Part shown: positions 17,303 to 25,562 of the stretch, piece by piece
Layout of the letters: each line of letters opens with the position of its first letter
How positions within the stretch are numbered: the first letter of the stretch is position 1
Source: Pseudemcibacter sp038106445
Lineage (GTDB): Bacteria; Pseudomonadota; Alphaproteobacteria; Sphingomonadales; Emcibacteraceae
Direction of reading: 5' to 3'
Length of the DNA: 64,000 nucleotides
Assembly: GCA_038106445.1 (NCBI GenBank)
Contig: JAYODU010000006.1
Location: 1 to 64,000, forward strand
Notes under the pieces: generated by a model
What the model was told of the DNA's origin: nothing
Seen by the model: the letters and a program-made list of their open reading frames with translations, nothing else
Database searches by the model: none
Made by a program: the position numbers and the translations under genes

Positions 17303-18220
17303 TTATTGCTGATTGCGCCAGTGTGATAATATTTCACTGGCGCTTGCGGACCAGACTTCTTTCCTGCTCATTAGATATTCTAGAATATCTTCGAGAATGC
17401 CAATGCGGTGTGGTTGTCCCATCATCCATGGGTGTAATGAAAGCCCTAGAATACGGCCCCCTTGATCTTCTGCTTCTTTGATTAAAAAGTCGGCGGCATC
17501 TTTGATTTGTTCAGCATATGATTGCTCAGAATGTAGGTTAGAAAGAAGGATAAATCGGTCTTCTAATTCATTGGATAACGGCATTGCGGTTAAGGGACCA
17601 AAATCGGTTCTGAATTCATATGGCATATCATCATTGACCCAGTCACAGAAATATTCGATACCCGATGATTTAAGTAATTCGGGCGTTTGATGGCTCTCAT
17701 AACGACCAGGACTTAACCAGCCCGTGATATTCTTTGCAGCATATTTTGAAAGGGTATCAATCGTTCTTTTAATAATATCTGCTTCATTTCCCATTCCATT
17801 ATGATGTATTGTGTCCATGTTCCATCCATGACCAAGCAATTCGACTTTACGATCCTTAAGTGTGGACATGAGATAGGGAATTCTTTTTGCAAGTTCACCA
17901 TTAACTGCATATGTCGCTTCAACCCTATATTTATCAAATGTTCTAAGCATTCGGTATATTCCGACGCGATTACCATAATCACGTAATGAAAAATGCCGAA
18001 GATCGGGATAAGGCATCGTCATGCCGCCCGGTGGTTTAGTGGGTATTCCTTTTTGATTAAGCGGGAAAAACTGAAGGCTTACGTTAACCCAGAGCGCAAG
18101 TTTTTTATTATCAGGCCAGATGACCTTCTTGCGGTCAGTCAACATTTCCCAATCATATCGATCATGGTCCATACCATATAATCTTTTGGGATACTCCAAA
18201 TAAGATTTATCCAGAGGCAT
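17303..18220 (-). CDS. Polysaccharide deacetylase/PuuE-type hydrolase (copy A)
   Basis: 305 residues with the NodB-homology barrel but no signal peptide, which argues against a cell-wall role. The protein resembles the allantoinase PuuE and cyclic imide hydrolase branch. Segments include SLRDYGNRVGIYRMLRTFDKY, ATYAVNGELAKRIPYL, LLGHGWNMDTIHH and GWLSPGRYESHQTPELL. The C-terminus contains SLHPWMMGQPHRIGILE, also typical of that branch. It is the third gene of an operon (isochorismatase-like, copy B, copy A) and starts inside the stop of copy B, with GGAGG upstream. A cyclic amide, imide or ureide ring opening is the likely reaction, with linear product passed to the amidohydrolase. The substrate is unknown. 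Confidence 0.8.
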   Translation of the reverse strand: MPLDKSYLEYPKRLYGMDHDRYDWEMLTDRKKVIWPDNKKLALWVNVSLQFFPLNQKGIPTKPPGGMTMPYPDLRHFSLRDYGNRVGIYRMLRTFDKYRVEATYAVNGELAKRIPYLMSTLKDRKVELLGHGWNMDTIHHNGMGNEADIIKRTIDTLSKYAAKNITGWLSPGRYESHQTPELLKSSGIEYFCDWVNDDMPYEFRTDFGPLTAMPLSNELEDRFILLSNLHSEQSYAEQIKDAADFLIKEAEDQGGRILGLSLHPWMMGQPHRIGILEDILEYLMSRKEVWSASASEILSHWRNQQ

Positions 18221-19161
18221 TATGAAACCTCCTTTTTCTTCGCAATATCGACAATCGCATCATCATAATTATTTTTGATAAAATAATCGGCAATTTCACG
18301 ACCGGTCGTTACCCATACATCGGAATGGCCGGTGATATATTCCAGTGCTTCTTCGAATGCTTTAATGCGGTGTGGGCAGCTTACTTGATAATTATGGGTT
18401 GGTATGCACATTACCGTACCGTTTTCTGCACCCTCTTGATATAATCGATCAAAATTATTTTTGATAATTTCGCAGTACCGTCGTGGTTCAATTTTATTTA
18501 CCACATATGCAATGGTGTCATTCATTTCGAGCGAATAAGGGATTGATACAAATTTCTTGCCGCTTCTAAGATTTATCGGTGTGGGTTGGTCATCATGAAA
18601 GAGATCGCATGTATAAATACCGCCTTCGTCACCGAATAATTCGGTGCCAACTTCGGCAAATAGATCGAGTGTTAATTCCGAATGGGATAAAGCAGGAGCC
18701 AGATAACCAGCGCATTTTTGTCCCGTATGTTTAAAAATTGTTTCCATGGCATCCAGGATCATGTCCCGTTCCTGTTGCTCGGATAAGCCATATGTATATC
18801 GTGTGTTGTAAATGCCGTGGCTGAAAAACTCCCAGTTACGTTCCTTACAAAGCTCAATAATTTCAGGATGATGATCACAGAGCGCAGTTGATAACGAAAT
18901 AGAGCCACGAATGCCGTATTTATCCAGCAGTTTCATTTGACGCATATGGCCAACCCGGTTGCCATAATCACGAATTGAATAACCGGCAATTGCGGGATTT
19001 GGTGATGGCCAAGGTTTGCGCTGAGGATTCTCAGGTGGATCAAGTTCATAATATTCAATATTGGGGGCGACCCAAAAAGCCACGCGTGCGCCACCCGGCC
19101 AATTAATTTTCGGCCTGTTTTCATAGGGCCAATAGTCATAAAATCCAGGATCATTCTTCAT
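18220..19161 (-). CDS. Polysaccharide deacetylase/PuuE-type hydrolase (copy B)
   Basis: 313 residues of the same cytoplasmic NodB-fold group as its downstream neighbour, but clearly diverged. Shared landmarks are YSIRDYGNRVGHMRQMKLLDKY, FFSHGIYNTRYTYG, AGYLAPALSHSELTLDLF and a C-terminal THNYQVSCPHRIKAFEEALEY. Its ATG overlaps the stop of the isochorismatase-like gene (ATGA), and its own stop overlaps the next start, so three hydrolases are translated as a unit. Two non-identical copies suggest either a heteromeric enzyme or two ring substrates. Confidence 0.8.
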   Translation of the reverse strand: MKNDPGFYDYWPYENRPKINWPGGARVAFWVAPNIEYYELDPPENPQRKPWPSPNPAIAGYSIRDYGNRVGHMRQMKLLDKYGIRGSISLSTALCDHHPEIIELCKERNWEFFSHGIYNTRYTYGLSEQQERDMILDAMETIFKHTGQKCAGYLAPALSHSELTLDLFAEVGTELFGDEGGIYTCDLFHDDQPTPINLRSGKKFVSIPYSLEMNDTIAYVVNKIEPRRYCEIIKNNFDRLYQEGAENGTVMCIPTHNYQVSCPHRIKAFEEALEYITGHSDVWVTTGREIADYFIKNNYDDAIVDIAKKKEVS

Positions 19162-19823
19162 GATTGGTCACTTAAAAAATCAAATACATCCTGCACTTCA
19201 ACAACATCCGCATATTTTAGCAGTAGGTCAGTAAGGTTTGCAAAATGAAAACTTTCATGTTTATCGGCTACGCATTCTTCGGGGACGATGGTGCGATATC
19301 CACGGGACAGGCTTTCGACGGCCGTAGCGCGGATACATCCGGATGTGGAACCACCAGTGATAATCAGTGTATCAATCTGATGCCAGACGAGTAAACTTTG
19401 GAGCGGCGTTTCAAAAAAAGCAGAAGGCATTTTTTTTAAATAAATGGCATCCTTTACATGATCGATGTCAAGTCGATCATCAAATTCACTTCGCCTAGAG
19501 CCGAATTTAATATTCTGTAAGCTGTCGGGCGTATCGGTTCTCGTTCCCCAGACTCCGGCATCAGATGCGTCATCCATATATGCGACATGCGTCCAGATTA
19601 CGGGCCAGCCAAGTGACCGGAATTCTTTTGCTAATTTATTCACATATTCCATTTGCCTTGGATCGGTTTCATATGCCGTTTTAAATTCATCAATACAGGT
19701 ATAGGCTTTTTGAATATCGACATTCACCAGAGCGGCTTTTTTGCCGTAACCAAATTTTGCGCGGGCAGGATTTGCTTTTACTTCGTAATAGATTTCTCTT
19801 GCTGTTTTATTGCTAAGTTCCAT
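19158..19823 (-). CDS. Isochorismatase-like amidohydrolase (copy 1)
   Basis: 221 residues of the cysteine hydrolase family that includes N-carbamoylsarcosine amidase and maleamate amidohydrolase. The Asp-Lys-Cys triad is visible: D in ALVNVDIQKAYT, K in LKKMPSAFFET and C in GGSTSGCIRATAVESL. It heads the operon with two PuuE-type hydrolases. The order ring opening then amide hydrolysis would release ammonia, or ammonia plus carbon dioxide, from the linear amide. Upstream is a Crp/Fnr-type site with a perfect TATAAT at class II distance (19856-19897). The substrate is not known; a paralogue is at 20681-21316. Confidence 0.82.
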   Translation of the reverse strand: MELSNKTAREIYYEVKANPARAKFGYGKKAALVNVDIQKAYTCIDEFKTAYETDPRQMEYVNKLAKEFRSLGWPVIWTHVAYMDDASDAGVWGTRTDTPDSLQNIKFGSRRSEFDDRLDIDHVKDAIYLKKMPSAFFETPLQSLLVWHQIDTLIITGGSTSGCIRATAVESLSRGYRTIVPEECVADKHESFHFANLTDLLLKYADVVEVQDVFDFLSDQS

Positions 19824-19855
19824 GTCTATCCTAAATTCTAAAAAGATTTTTTATC

Positions 19856-19897
19856 ATTATAACTATAGAGATTCTAATCAGAATGACTTTTGTCATT
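19856..19897 (-). promoter_or_regulatory. Class II-like promoter: dyad AATGAC-TTTT-GTCATT plus -10 TATAAT
   Basis: The perfect 6-4-6 dyad lies at 19882-19897. On the minus strand a consensus TATAAT (19856-19861) is centred 31 bp away, so the dyad would be centred near -41, as in class II activation by Crp/Fnr proteins. The transcript would start near 19848 and serve the isochorismatase/PuuE operon. The fnr-like gene ends 13 bp beyond the dyad. Confidence 0.62.
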
Positions 19898-19909
19898 AAT
19901 ATTTGGTTC

Positions 19910-20611
19910 TTATAAATTGGAACCATAATGATCGGCTATTTCTGCCAATCTTTCTTTATCGACTAGGCGTACTACCCAGTTTTGCGATAGTTCAATCAGC
20001 TTCTTTTTTTTAAGAAGTGAAAATGCGCGGCTAACGGTTTCAACGGTGATGCCAAGATAATCGGCAATATCGGCCCGTGTCATGGGAAGTGTAAAGTAAT
20101 CCGTATGTCCGTCATACTTCACTTGTCTGCGGTCAATATAAAGAAGAAAATGTGCTATTTTCTCGACGGCGTTTTTTCTACCCAAAACAAATATCTGATC
20201 CATAGTCGCTTCTAAAACACGGGTGGCAATTTCATGAACCCGTTGTTCTAGTTCGGGATGTTTTAAATATAGGGCTTCAAGATCCTGCATATGCCATTTA
20301 CACGCTGTTACATCCGTAAGTGCTCTGTCTGATACACTATAAGATGGGCCGGATGAAATGCCGATGAAATCACCGGGATAGATGAATGCCATTATTTGAC
20401 GTCTGCCGTCGCTGGCGAGCCTTTCGATGGCGGAAACGCCCGAGGATAGATTATAGACATATTTTGTGCTGTCTTCTTCATGTAGAAGATAGCTCCCCTT
20501 TTCTACTTTGACGGGGTGGGCAATCGCAAAAAGTTCTGCAATATCCTCCCCTTTGAAGACTGAACAAAGCTGACTGTTTCGCGCATTGCAATCGATACAA
20601 TCTATACCCAA
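19910..20611 (-). CDS. Crp/Fnr-family regulator with Fnr-type cysteine cluster
   Basis: 233 residues. The N-terminus has C5-x2-C8-x7-C16, and a further cysteine, C104, lies in the sensor beta-roll. This arrangement matches [4Fe-4S] Fnr/FnrN proteins that sense oxygen. The cyclic-nucleotide-like domain spans about 25-130, the dimer helix follows, and the C-terminal HTH reads TRADIADYLGITVETVSRAFSLL with the E-x-x-S-R recognition pattern of Fnr. A TTG start is used, preceded by AAGGG. It is a single gene between the two isochorismatase-like genes. The dyads TGAY-N4-RTCA found at five promoters fit this protein family in geometry, so it is the leading candidate for their regulator; this is inferred. 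Confidence 0.82.
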   Translation of the reverse strand: MGIDCIDCNARNSQLCSVFKGEDIAELFAIAHPVKVEKGSYLLHEEDSTKYVYNLSSGVSAIERLASDGRRQIMAFIYPGDFIGISSGPSYSVSDRALTDVTACKWHMQDLEALYLKHPELEQRVHEIATRVLEATMDQIFVLGRKNAVEKIAHFLLYIDRRQVKYDGHTDYFTLPMTRADIADYLGITVETVSRAFSLLKKKKLIELSQNWVVRLVDKERLAEIADHYGSNL

Positions 20612-20680
20612 TTTTTAACCCTTATGTTATTGTTATACTATATTTGTGACATAGGGCCATAATTTTACAAAGAAAAAAAT

Positions 20681-21316
20681 CTAAAGATCATTTTCCAGAT
20701 ATTTGATGATTGCTTCTTCGCTGACAACTTCTGCATATTTCGCATCCAGGTCGAAAAGGTTTGCTTCATGTGGGCGATGATCGCGATCACCAACTGCATC
20801 ACTTACCACCATCGGTACCAAACCATATTGGCAACAATCAACGGCGGTCGCTCTTACGCATCCGGATGTCGATAATCCCGTGATGATAAGACCGTCAATA
20901 TTGATGTCTTTCAGATAATCAAATAAGCCAGTATTGAAAAATGCGCTTGCATATTGTTTGGTGAATATTTTGTCTCCTTGCTCCGGCAATAGTTCTGGCA
21001 GAAATTTGCCATATGGGCTGCCTTCATCAAACAGTTTAAGCGCAGCAACCTTTTGATAAAAAACGCCGCCATCTTTGCCATTGTCATGATATTCCACATT
21101 TGTAAAGATGACCGGAATATCTACTTCACGTACAACTTTTAATATTCGCGCGGCTGATTTTACTGTTTCCTCAACACCAGCATAAAGTGGTGAATGGGGA
21201 TCGAGATACGCTTTTACAAAATCCACAAGAATGAAAGCAGGTCGTTTTGCAGCCGGCATTGATCCACCGAAAAGTGCGCCTTTATAATCTTCAATTAACT
21301 CTTCATCGATTGGCAT
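20681..21316 (-). CDS. Isochorismatase-like amidohydrolase (copy 2)
   Basis: 211 residues with the same triad pattern as copy 1: D in FILVDFVKAYLD, K in IFTKQYASAFF and C in TGLSTSGCVRATAVD. The motif STSGC(I/V)RATAVD points to the N-carbamoylsarcosine amidase/maleamate amidase side of the family. It follows the ALDH gene by 76 bp, a gap that holds an AT-rich dyad, so it may be part of that operon or have its own promoter. It precedes the fnr-like gene on the same strand. Two copies with different neighbours suggest two related amide substrates. Confidence 0.8.
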   Translation of the reverse strand: MPIDEELIEDYKGALFGGSMPAAKRPAFILVDFVKAYLDPHSPLYAGVEETVKSAARILKVVREVDIPVIFTNVEYHDNGKDGGVFYQKVAALKLFDEGSPYGKFLPELLPEQGDKIFTKQYASAFFNTGLFDYLKDINIDGLIITGLSTSGCVRATAVDCCQYGLVPMVVSDAVGDRDHRPHEANLFDLDAKYAEVVSEEAIIKYLENDL

Positions 21317-21348
21317 AGTAATTTCGCTCTAAAAACTGATCTTTTTTT

Positions 21349-21377
21349 ATAATCGTGATAATATAAGCCGATTATCA
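21349..21377. promoter_or_regulatory. Overlapping dyads between ALDH and isochorismatase-like genes
   Basis: ATAATCG (21349-21355) pairs with CGATTAT (21369-21375), and TGATAAT (21356-21362) pairs with ATTATCA (21371-21377). The two dyads cannot form at the same time. No U-run follows on the minus strand, so an operator or a mutually exclusive RNA fold is more likely than a terminator. Confidence 0.3.
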
Positions 21378-21392
21378 TAATTCTACTGAATA

Positions 21393-22826
21393 TTAAACAT
21401 TGGCATTTTTTTCATCGAACGCTTCGATTGGAAATGCGCTGGCCGTGTTTGTCATAATTGCTTTTTTTCTAAAGAAACGATGATAGCCAGCGGGGCCCAT
21501 TCTGGACTCACCCATGCCTGAACATTTAAACGAATTCTTTTCCGCCTCATGCATAAAACCTGTCAAACTTCCCTCGTTGATACTAATTCCGCCCGCATCC
21601 ATTTTCATCGCAATTTTATTGGCATGATCCAAATCACAGGAGTAGACTGAACCGCTTAGGCCATAAATCGTATCGTTTGCCAATCGAATAGCTTCTTCGT
21701 CATTTTTATATGACATGATAGGCATAATGGGGCCAAAAGTTTCGTCGGTCATAATTTTCATTTCGTGATTAACATTGGTGATCACCGTTGGGCGACACCA
21801 GAACCCACCACCATGATTTTCAATTTCACCACCCGTGTGAATAATCGCCCCTTTCGAAACTGCGTCCTCAAGTTGAGATTTAATGATATCGCCCTGTTTT
21901 TTAAAAATAATCGGACCGATATGACCATCGTTTATATCTGGATAATTTAATTTTACAGCATTTGCTTTTTCAATGATCTGCTTAAGAAATCTGGCATATT
22001 GTTTTTCATGAACATAAATACGTTCAATGGATTGGCAGGCATGACCGGTATTGACGATCGATGCACGTAACAATGAAGTTGATGCATTATCAATATCGGC
22101 ATCTTCTAATACGATTGCCGGATCTTTACCGCCTAATTCAAGTATGGAAGGAATAAAATTACGCGCGGCAGATGCAGCCACTATACGACCGGTCGCAACA
22201 CTGCCCGTAAAACATACGAGATCCACATGATCGATCAGGGCAGCACCAGTGACGCCGTCACCATCAACAATTTTAAATATGTCCCGGAGTTCGTCGATTT
22301 CGTTAATTGCTTTTCTTAAAGGCGAAGCGAACCTCGGCGTTACTTCACTGGGTTTTACAATTACCGAGCAACCAGCAATTAATGCAGGTAATGCATCGAT
22401 TAATGAGAGCGTCAGTGGAAAATTCCAAGGGCTGATGGCGCCAACTACATTATACGGTTCTTTTTCAGTGCGATAGTTAATTACGGGAAGTGCTTTAGAC
22501 GTTTTTGTTTCAGGTGCTTTTTCGGCTTTCGCAACAGCGACCCAACGATCAATTGCTTTTGCTACGCCGTCCACTTCTGCAACTGAAATAAAAAGCCTGC
22601 CCGTATCGGTACTAAGCTGGTTTATCAATTCGTCTCTATATCCAGAAACGGCTTCTTTGAACTTCTCCATCACGCTTATTCTGTGTTCGAGGCTTTTTTC
22701 CTTCCATGAAGCTTGAGCAAACCTCATACCATCAGTAATGGACTTAATCTCGTCGTCGGTGGTAATTTTGATTTCAAAATCATTTTCGCCATTGCGGGGA
22801 TTTCGAACGGGTAATGTTTTTTTCAT
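21393..22826 (-). CDS. NAD(P)-dependent aldehyde dehydrogenase
   Basis: About 477 residues with a complete ALDH active site: the Asn in SPWNFPLTLSL, the Glu in LELGGKDPAIVL and the nucleophile Cys in NTGHACQSIERIYV. The Rossmann part has CFTGSVATGR. The cofactor-binding lysine is in VKPSEVTP. It would oxidise an aldehyde to a carboxylate. The ATG at 22826 lies one base after the stop of the DUF1330 gene, so they form an operon. An in-frame start further upstream (22853) would overlap DUF1330 and is less likely. The aldehyde could come from the amine oxidase encoded at 24132-25559 (inference). Confidence 0.87.
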   Translation of the reverse strand: MKKTLPVRNPRNGENDFEIKITTDDEIKSITDGMRFAQASWKEKSLEHRISVMEKFKEAVSGYRDELINQLSTDTGRLFISVAEVDGVAKAIDRWVAVAKAEKAPETKTSKALPVINYRTEKEPYNVVGAISPWNFPLTLSLIDALPALIAGCSVIVKPSEVTPRFASPLRKAINEIDELRDIFKIVDGDGVTGAALIDHVDLVCFTGSVATGRIVAASAARNFIPSILELGGKDPAIVLEDADIDNASTSLLRASIVNTGHACQSIERIYVHEKQYARFLKQIIEKANAVKLNYPDINDGHIGPIIFKKQGDIIKSQLEDAVSKGAIIHTGGEIENHGGGFWCRPTVITNVNHEMKIMTDETFGPIMPIMSYKNDEEAIRLANDTIYGLSGSVYSCDLDHANKIAMKMDAGGISINEGSLTGFMHEAEKNSFKCSGMGESRMGPAGYHRFFRKKAIMTNTASAFPIEAFDEKNANV

Positions 22827-22827
22827 T

Positions 22828-23121
22828 TTATATACCCTCGAGCAATCGGACAATTACTCTCGCTTTTCCAATCCGAAGTTTTTTGATTTCAGCATATTCA
22901 GGTGAATTCCAGAATTCTTTTGCTGCTTCAACTGATGGCCATTTGGAAATCACGACTTTCTTTTCTTCTGGCCATTCGCCCTCTAATGTTACCGCTTCCT
23001 GTGCGCCTCTAACGACGTACGCGCCGCCAAATTTTTCGATTAACTGAGCAGCAGCAATCGCATAATCGCGAAAACCCGCCGGGTCATTCAATTCCGCGAT
23101 AATTATCATATAGGCTGACAT
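22828..23121 (-). CDS. DUF1330 family protein
   Basis: 97 residues forming a dimeric alpha-beta barrel-like (ferredoxin-fold) unit. The start YMIIIAELNDPAGFRDYA and the core KVVISKWPSVEAAKEFWNSPEYAEIKKLR are characteristic of DUF1330. Such proteins are common next to catabolic genes, with no settled reaction. AGAGG precedes the ATG. It is the first gene before the ALDH and is divergent from the GntR gene, with the strongest dyad of the window between them. Confidence 0.75.
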   Translation of the reverse strand: MSAYMIIIAELNDPAGFRDYAIAAAQLIEKFGGAYVVRGAQEAVTLEGEWPEEKKVVISKWPSVEAAKEFWNSPEYAEIKKLRIGKARVIVRLLEGI

Positions 23122-23181
23122 AGTGACCTCTATAATATAAGTAAGAAAAAGGTGAATTTATCCTTGTTATTCAATATATAA

Positions 23182-23226
23182 AAGATATATCATTATTACA
23201 AATCTACAATGACTTTTGTCATTGTA
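23182..23226. promoter_or_regulatory. Long palindromic operator between DUF1330/ALDH operon and GntR gene
   Basis: The arms TACAATGAC (23205-23213) and GTCATTGTA (23218-23226) flank TTTT and form a perfect 22-bp palindrome, the longest of the five related dyads. The dyad centre lies 44 bp before the GntR ATG. Toward the DUF1330 gene a TATCTT (minus strand, 23182-23187) is centred 31 bp from the dyad centre. The word ATATCATTATTAC (23187-23199) is shared with 13774-13786. The site could serve an Fnr-like activator or GntR autoregulation. Confidence 0.6.
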
Positions 23227-23259
23227 TGCATGACCAACGAATAATTAACGGGATTCTAA

Positions 23260-24057
23260 ATGACGGAAAAAATCGTGACTGCGATCGATAAGATTGATGA
23301 CCGTTTACCCACTCCACTATATCACCAAATTTATGTATTAATCCGAGAGAAAATCCTCTCTGGTGTCTATCCTGACGGATCATTAATCCCGACTGAAAAT
23401 GAACTAGAAAAAATGTTCGATGTGTCTCGCATCACGGTTAAAAGAGCACTTGATGAGCTAGCTGCGGAAGGTCTTGTTACAAGGCAGCGTGGACGCGGCA
23501 CGACAATTACATTTGATAATCCTGTTTCAACATCGCCGACAAATATGGACGGCCTGTTAGAAGATTTGGCAGCGATCGCAAAAGAAACCACCGTCAAAAT
23601 AGTTGAATTTGATTTTATTAAAGTCCCGCCACAGGCGATGGATGCATTGAATCTCAGTGCCTCATCCATAGTTCAAAAGGTGATTAGAGTTAGATATAAG
23701 AATTCTACACCTTTTTCATATGTGGTTACTTACTTGCCAGAAGATATTGGAAGATCATTTTCATTTGACGAACTTGAAAACGAACCAATACTTGCTCTTA
23801 TCGAACGATCAGGGAAAAGTATATCGAGAGCGCGTCAAACGGTTACAGCAACCCTAGCAGACGCAACGACGGCACCTGCGTTATCTGTGAACATCGGCTC
23901 GCCACTTTTGAAGGTAAGTAGGATCGTTTATGACGATGATGATAAACCCGTTGAATATATTACTATCAACTATCGTCCAGACCATTATCAGCTGAATTTG
24001 GAATTATCACGTGTAAAGGGTGAGAAATCGAATTTCTGGTCTACTGAACAGAAGTAA
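23260..24057 (+). CDS. GntR/HutC-family transcriptional regulator
   Basis: 265 residues. An N-terminal winged HTH (about residues 15-85) reads LPTPLYHQIYVLIREKILSG, IPTENELEKMFDVSRITVKRAL and ELAAEGLVTRQRGRGTTI. A UTRA ligand domain (about residues 105-255) follows, with QKVIRVRYKNSTPFSYVVTYLPE and VEYITINYRPDHYQLNLEL, so it belongs to the HutC subfamily, which binds small organic effectors. GGGA precedes the ATG. It lies between the ALDH operon and the amine oxidase operon and probably senses a pathway intermediate. HutC-type operators usually have abutting half-sites, unlike the N4-spaced dyad in front of it. Confidence 0.87.
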   Translation: MTEKIVTAIDKIDDRLPTPLYHQIYVLIREKILSGVYPDGSLIPTENELEKMFDVSRITVKRALDELAAEGLVTRQRGRGTTITFDNPVSTSPTNMDGLLEDLAAIAKETTVKIVEFDFIKVPPQAMDALNLSASSIVQKVIRVRYKNSTPFSYVVTYLPEDIGRSFSFDELENEPILALIERSGKSISRARQTVTATLADATTAPALSVNIGSPLLKVSRIVYDDDDKPVEYITINYRPDHYQLNLELSRVKGEKSNFWSTEQK

Positions 24058-24131
24058 CGTTTAGTTTGAATTTGTATTTGCAATCCAAATAAGTTATAAC
24101 GATATGTCATTATAATTTATTTGGGTTAATC

Positions 24132-25559
24132 ATGTCTGCTAATTCTAATTTTCCAACCAGAAGACAAATACTCGCCGGAATAGGTGCGAGCGCCGGCGCT
24201 ATTGCACTTGCTTCATGTGGGAAAAATAGTGAAGCGGTTAAGCATTACGACACGATTATCATCGGTGCCGGATTATCCGGGCTACATGCCGCGCGATTAT
24301 TGGAAGCAGAGGGATTAAGTATACATGTGCTTGAAGCGAGTGATCGTGTTGGTGGCCGTATTTTTACCATGGATGATGTTCCCTCAAATCCAGATGCAGG
24401 GGGCATGGAAATCGGACAAATGTATGCACGCGCACGGGCGACAGTATCGGATTTAAATGTCGAATTATCAGCATTTCCCACGTCGCCATCTGGAATGACG
24501 ATTAATTATGGCGATTATAATACAACATTAACCAATTGGAGTGATTGGGAACATAATCCGTTACCGGATGATCTTAAAAAAATGTTTCCTTTTTCAATAA
24601 TAAGATCGGCAATGCCTTCGCCTAACCCTCTTGAGGAGCTCGATAGTTGGCTTGATCCGGAAGCGTTACAATATGATGTTCCGTTAACGTATTATTTAAA
24701 AAACCTGGGTGATAATGATGTCATTCGAGAAATGGTCGATATTAGCCTTCAAGGTGATAGTGTTGATAATATTTCTATGTTGGGTGAACTTAGAAAGGGA
24801 CGAATTGGTCAATTTGAACGCAGCAACGGACCCTCCGAAATGATTGTTGGTGGCGCCAGTCGCTTGCCGGAAGCAATGGCAAAAAGTCTAAAGACGCCTG
24901 TATTACATAATAAGAAGGTAACCTCGATAAAAAGAAATGGTCAAAAATCTTTTATAGAGTGTGAGGATGGTGACAAATTTAGTGCAGAGCATGTTATATG
25001 TACAGTGCCATATGCTGTTCTTAAAGATATCATTATCGAACCTGATTTTCCGGAACTTCAAAAACGTGCTATCAATGAAATCCCCTATCTTCCGGCGACA
25101 GCTTTTTATTTTACATCCAGCGAACCCTTTTGGGAGAGTGATGGATTACCGCCCACCATGTGGACCAATAGCTCCATTGAACGGGTATTTGCGCTTGCAT
25201 CAAATGAGAATCCGGTTGCCGTATTCTGGGGGCTTATCAACGGGAATAACGCGCTCGCTTTCGATAAATTAACCCAAAAAGATCAGGTGCAACTCATATT
25301 AACCGAAATGGCAAGGATCAGACCGGCAAGTCGGGGAAAACTGACCGTTCACAAAATTCATTCATGGACGGCCGCTCCTTATAGTCGTGGCGCATGGGCA
25401 TATTGGAAACCAAACCAAATCAGAGAATTTAGCGATACATACTGCGTCACACACCAAAATATTCATTTTGCGGGAGAGCATACATCGACATTTGCGGCTG
25501 GCATTGAAGGTGCGTTTGAAAGTGGTGAACGTGCGGCATTCGATGTGTTGGGGGTTTAA
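24132..25559 (+). CDS. Tat-exported FAD amine oxidase-like lipoprotein
   Basis: 475 residues. The N-terminus TRRQILAGIGASAGAIAL is a twin-arginine signal, followed by the lipobox LASC, so the folded flavoprotein is probably exported by Tat and anchored by a lipid. The FAD site reads IIIGAGLSGLHAARLLEAEG, with VLEASDRVGGRIFT, as in monoamine oxidases and related flavin oxidoreductases. The C-terminal FAD motif is HFAGEHTSTFAAGIEGAFESGERAA. It is followed three bases later by a tandem VOC protein and then a CpcT/CpeT-like secreted protein. Relatives oxidise amines, amino acids or ring C-N and C-C bonds. The substrate is unknown. Confidence 0.82.
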   Translation: MSANSNFPTRRQILAGIGASAGAIALASCGKNSEAVKHYDTIIIGAGLSGLHAARLLEAEGLSIHVLEASDRVGGRIFTMDDVPSNPDAGGMEIGQMYARARATVSDLNVELSAFPTSPSGMTINYGDYNTTLTNWSDWEHNPLPDDLKKMFPFSIIRSAMPSPNPLEELDSWLDPEALQYDVPLTYYLKNLGDNDVIREMVDISLQGDSVDNISMLGELRKGRIGQFERSNGPSEMIVGGASRLPEAMAKSLKTPVLHNKKVTSIKRNGQKSFIECEDGDKFSAEHVICTVPYAVLKDIIIEPDFPELQKRAINEIPYLPATAFYFTSSEPFWESDGLPPTMWTNSSIERVFALASNENPVAVFWGLINGNNALAFDKLTQKDQVQLILTEMARIRPASRGKLTVHKIHSWTAAPYSRGAWAYWKPNQIREFSDTYCVTHQNIHFAGEHTSTFAAGIEGAFESGERAAFDVLGV

Positions 25560-25562
25560 ACC

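Noticed and set aside
17303..19161. Cell-wall polysaccharide deacetylases
   Set aside because: No signal peptides, and the operon with an amidase and the PuuE-like blocks point to a cytoplasmic ring hydrolase.
24107..24112. A single GTCATT half-site before the amine oxidase gene
   Set aside because: The left half at N4 spacing reads ATAACG, not AATGAY, so it is not counted in the five-site set.
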